Of a DNA stretch of 5,939 nucleotides, positions 5,753 through 5,939 are shown in pieces. Each line of letters opens with the position of its first letter. Position 1 is the first letter of the stretch. Source of the stretch: Holophagaceae bacterium (GTDB lineage Bacteria > Acidobacteriota > Holophagae > Holophagales > Holophagaceae); NCBI GenBank assembly GCA_025353305.1, contig JANXQX010000292.1, positions 1 through 5,939 on the forward strand, read 5' to 3'. The position numbers and the translations under genes were made by a program. The notes below the pieces were generated by a model. The model did not search any database and was not told the DNA's origin. It worked only from the letters and a program-made list of their open reading frames with translations.

Positions 5753-5939
5753 TCATCTCTGTGGCACTTCCTGCTCCGGATTCACGTCCTTCATGAAGAC
5801 CGGCCAGCAGGCCATGTGACCCAGCCCGAACTGCAAGAGCACGCCGCCCGCCTCAGAAAGACCGAAGGCGGGGGCGGCGCCCTTCAGCACCGGAGGAAGC
5901 ACCATGAGGTAAAGATCCAGCCAGTGGCCGGCGAGCACG
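5753..5939 (-). CDS. ActF-like quinol:cytochrome c oxidoreductase subunit, C-terminus (partial)
   Basis: Only the last 61 codons are in the window; the 5' part lies beyond the right edge. The visible peptide has GHWLDLYLMVLPP, then FGLSEAGGVLLQFGLG, and ends in PVFMKDVNPEQEVPQR. From memory of the family, a G-x-W-x-D-L-Y-x-M-x-x-P-P segment followed by a G-L-x-E-x-G membrane helix is typical of the C-terminal end of ActF, a multi-spanning quinol-binding inner-membrane subunit of alternative complex III. That complex oxidises quinol and passes electrons to cytochrome c or an oxidase. ActC/NrfD-type paralogues are a less likely alternative. The stop at 5753-5755 is the true end. If the call is right, other act genes should lie to the right. 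The 3' 90 bases recur in decayed form at 4880-4969. Confidence 0.6.
   Translation of the reverse strand, partial: VLAGHWLDLYLMVLPPVLKGAAPAFGLSEAGGVLLQFGLGHMACWPVFMKDVNPEQEVPQR
5764..5853. repeat. Right copy of the 90-bp direct repeat (inside the ActF-like gene)
   Basis: This is the intact coding copy matched by 4880-4969 in the same orientation. It keeps an open frame and stop codon. To the right, past about 5855, similarity to the left copy ends, so the repeat covers only the extreme 3' end of the gene. Confidence 0.8.

Noticed and set aside
5725..5765. tRNA gene suggested by GGTTCGAATCC
   Set aside because: The bases flanking the T-loop do not form a 5-bp stem, and no acceptor, D or anticodon arm can be found upstream; at most it is a fragment.

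Overview
This GC-rich bacterial window reads as accessory or intergenic-rich chromosome dominated by exported proteins. It fits an acidobacterium, perhaps near Solibacter/Bryobacter. That placement is an inference from three things: a very large Asp-box (BNR/sortilin-fold) secreted protein of a type abundant in that phylum, a right-edge gene tail resembling alternative complex III subunit ActF, and Gram-negative outer-membrane and signal-peptide features. No ribosomal or other phylogenetic marker gene is present to confirm it.

Layout: positions 1-219 hold no supportable gene but several inverted repeats, including a perfect 10-bp pair (9-18 / 177-186) that could close a multi-hairpin RNA leader. 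Positions 220-639 (+) encode a small secreted protein of unknown function. It converges, with a 15-bp gap, on a 1039-residue secreted beta-propeller protein with eleven Asp-boxes (655-3774, -). Upstream of that, on the same strand, is a MipA/OmpV-family outer-membrane barrel (3977-4755). Its Shine-Dalgarno sequence, ATG and hydrophobic signal-peptide start lie in a different frame from the barrel, so the gene is frameshifted within the signal peptide, consistent with loss of one base. Divergent from it is a second small secreted protein of unknown function with four cysteines after the signal peptide (5057-5650, +). The right edge (5753-5939, -) carries the C-terminus of an ActF-like membrane subunit.

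The main unlisted structure is a pair of diverged direct repeats 884 bp apart that flank the 5057-5650 gene. The right copy is the 3' end of the ActF-like gene. The left copy (about 4871-4969) is a decayed fragment of the same coding sequence. Over 90 ungapped bases 64 match, and the 26 mismatches fall 9/9/8 over codon positions 1/2/3, as expected when one copy is no longer under protein-level selection. The left copy has also lost the stop codon.

All four proteins with a visible N-terminal region appear to be exported, but they do not form one operon and no shared pathway can be read from the sequence. I did not find a convincing new multi-gene system. The best leads are the duplicated actF-like tail, the frameshifted mipA-like gene, and the possible structured leader at the left edge.
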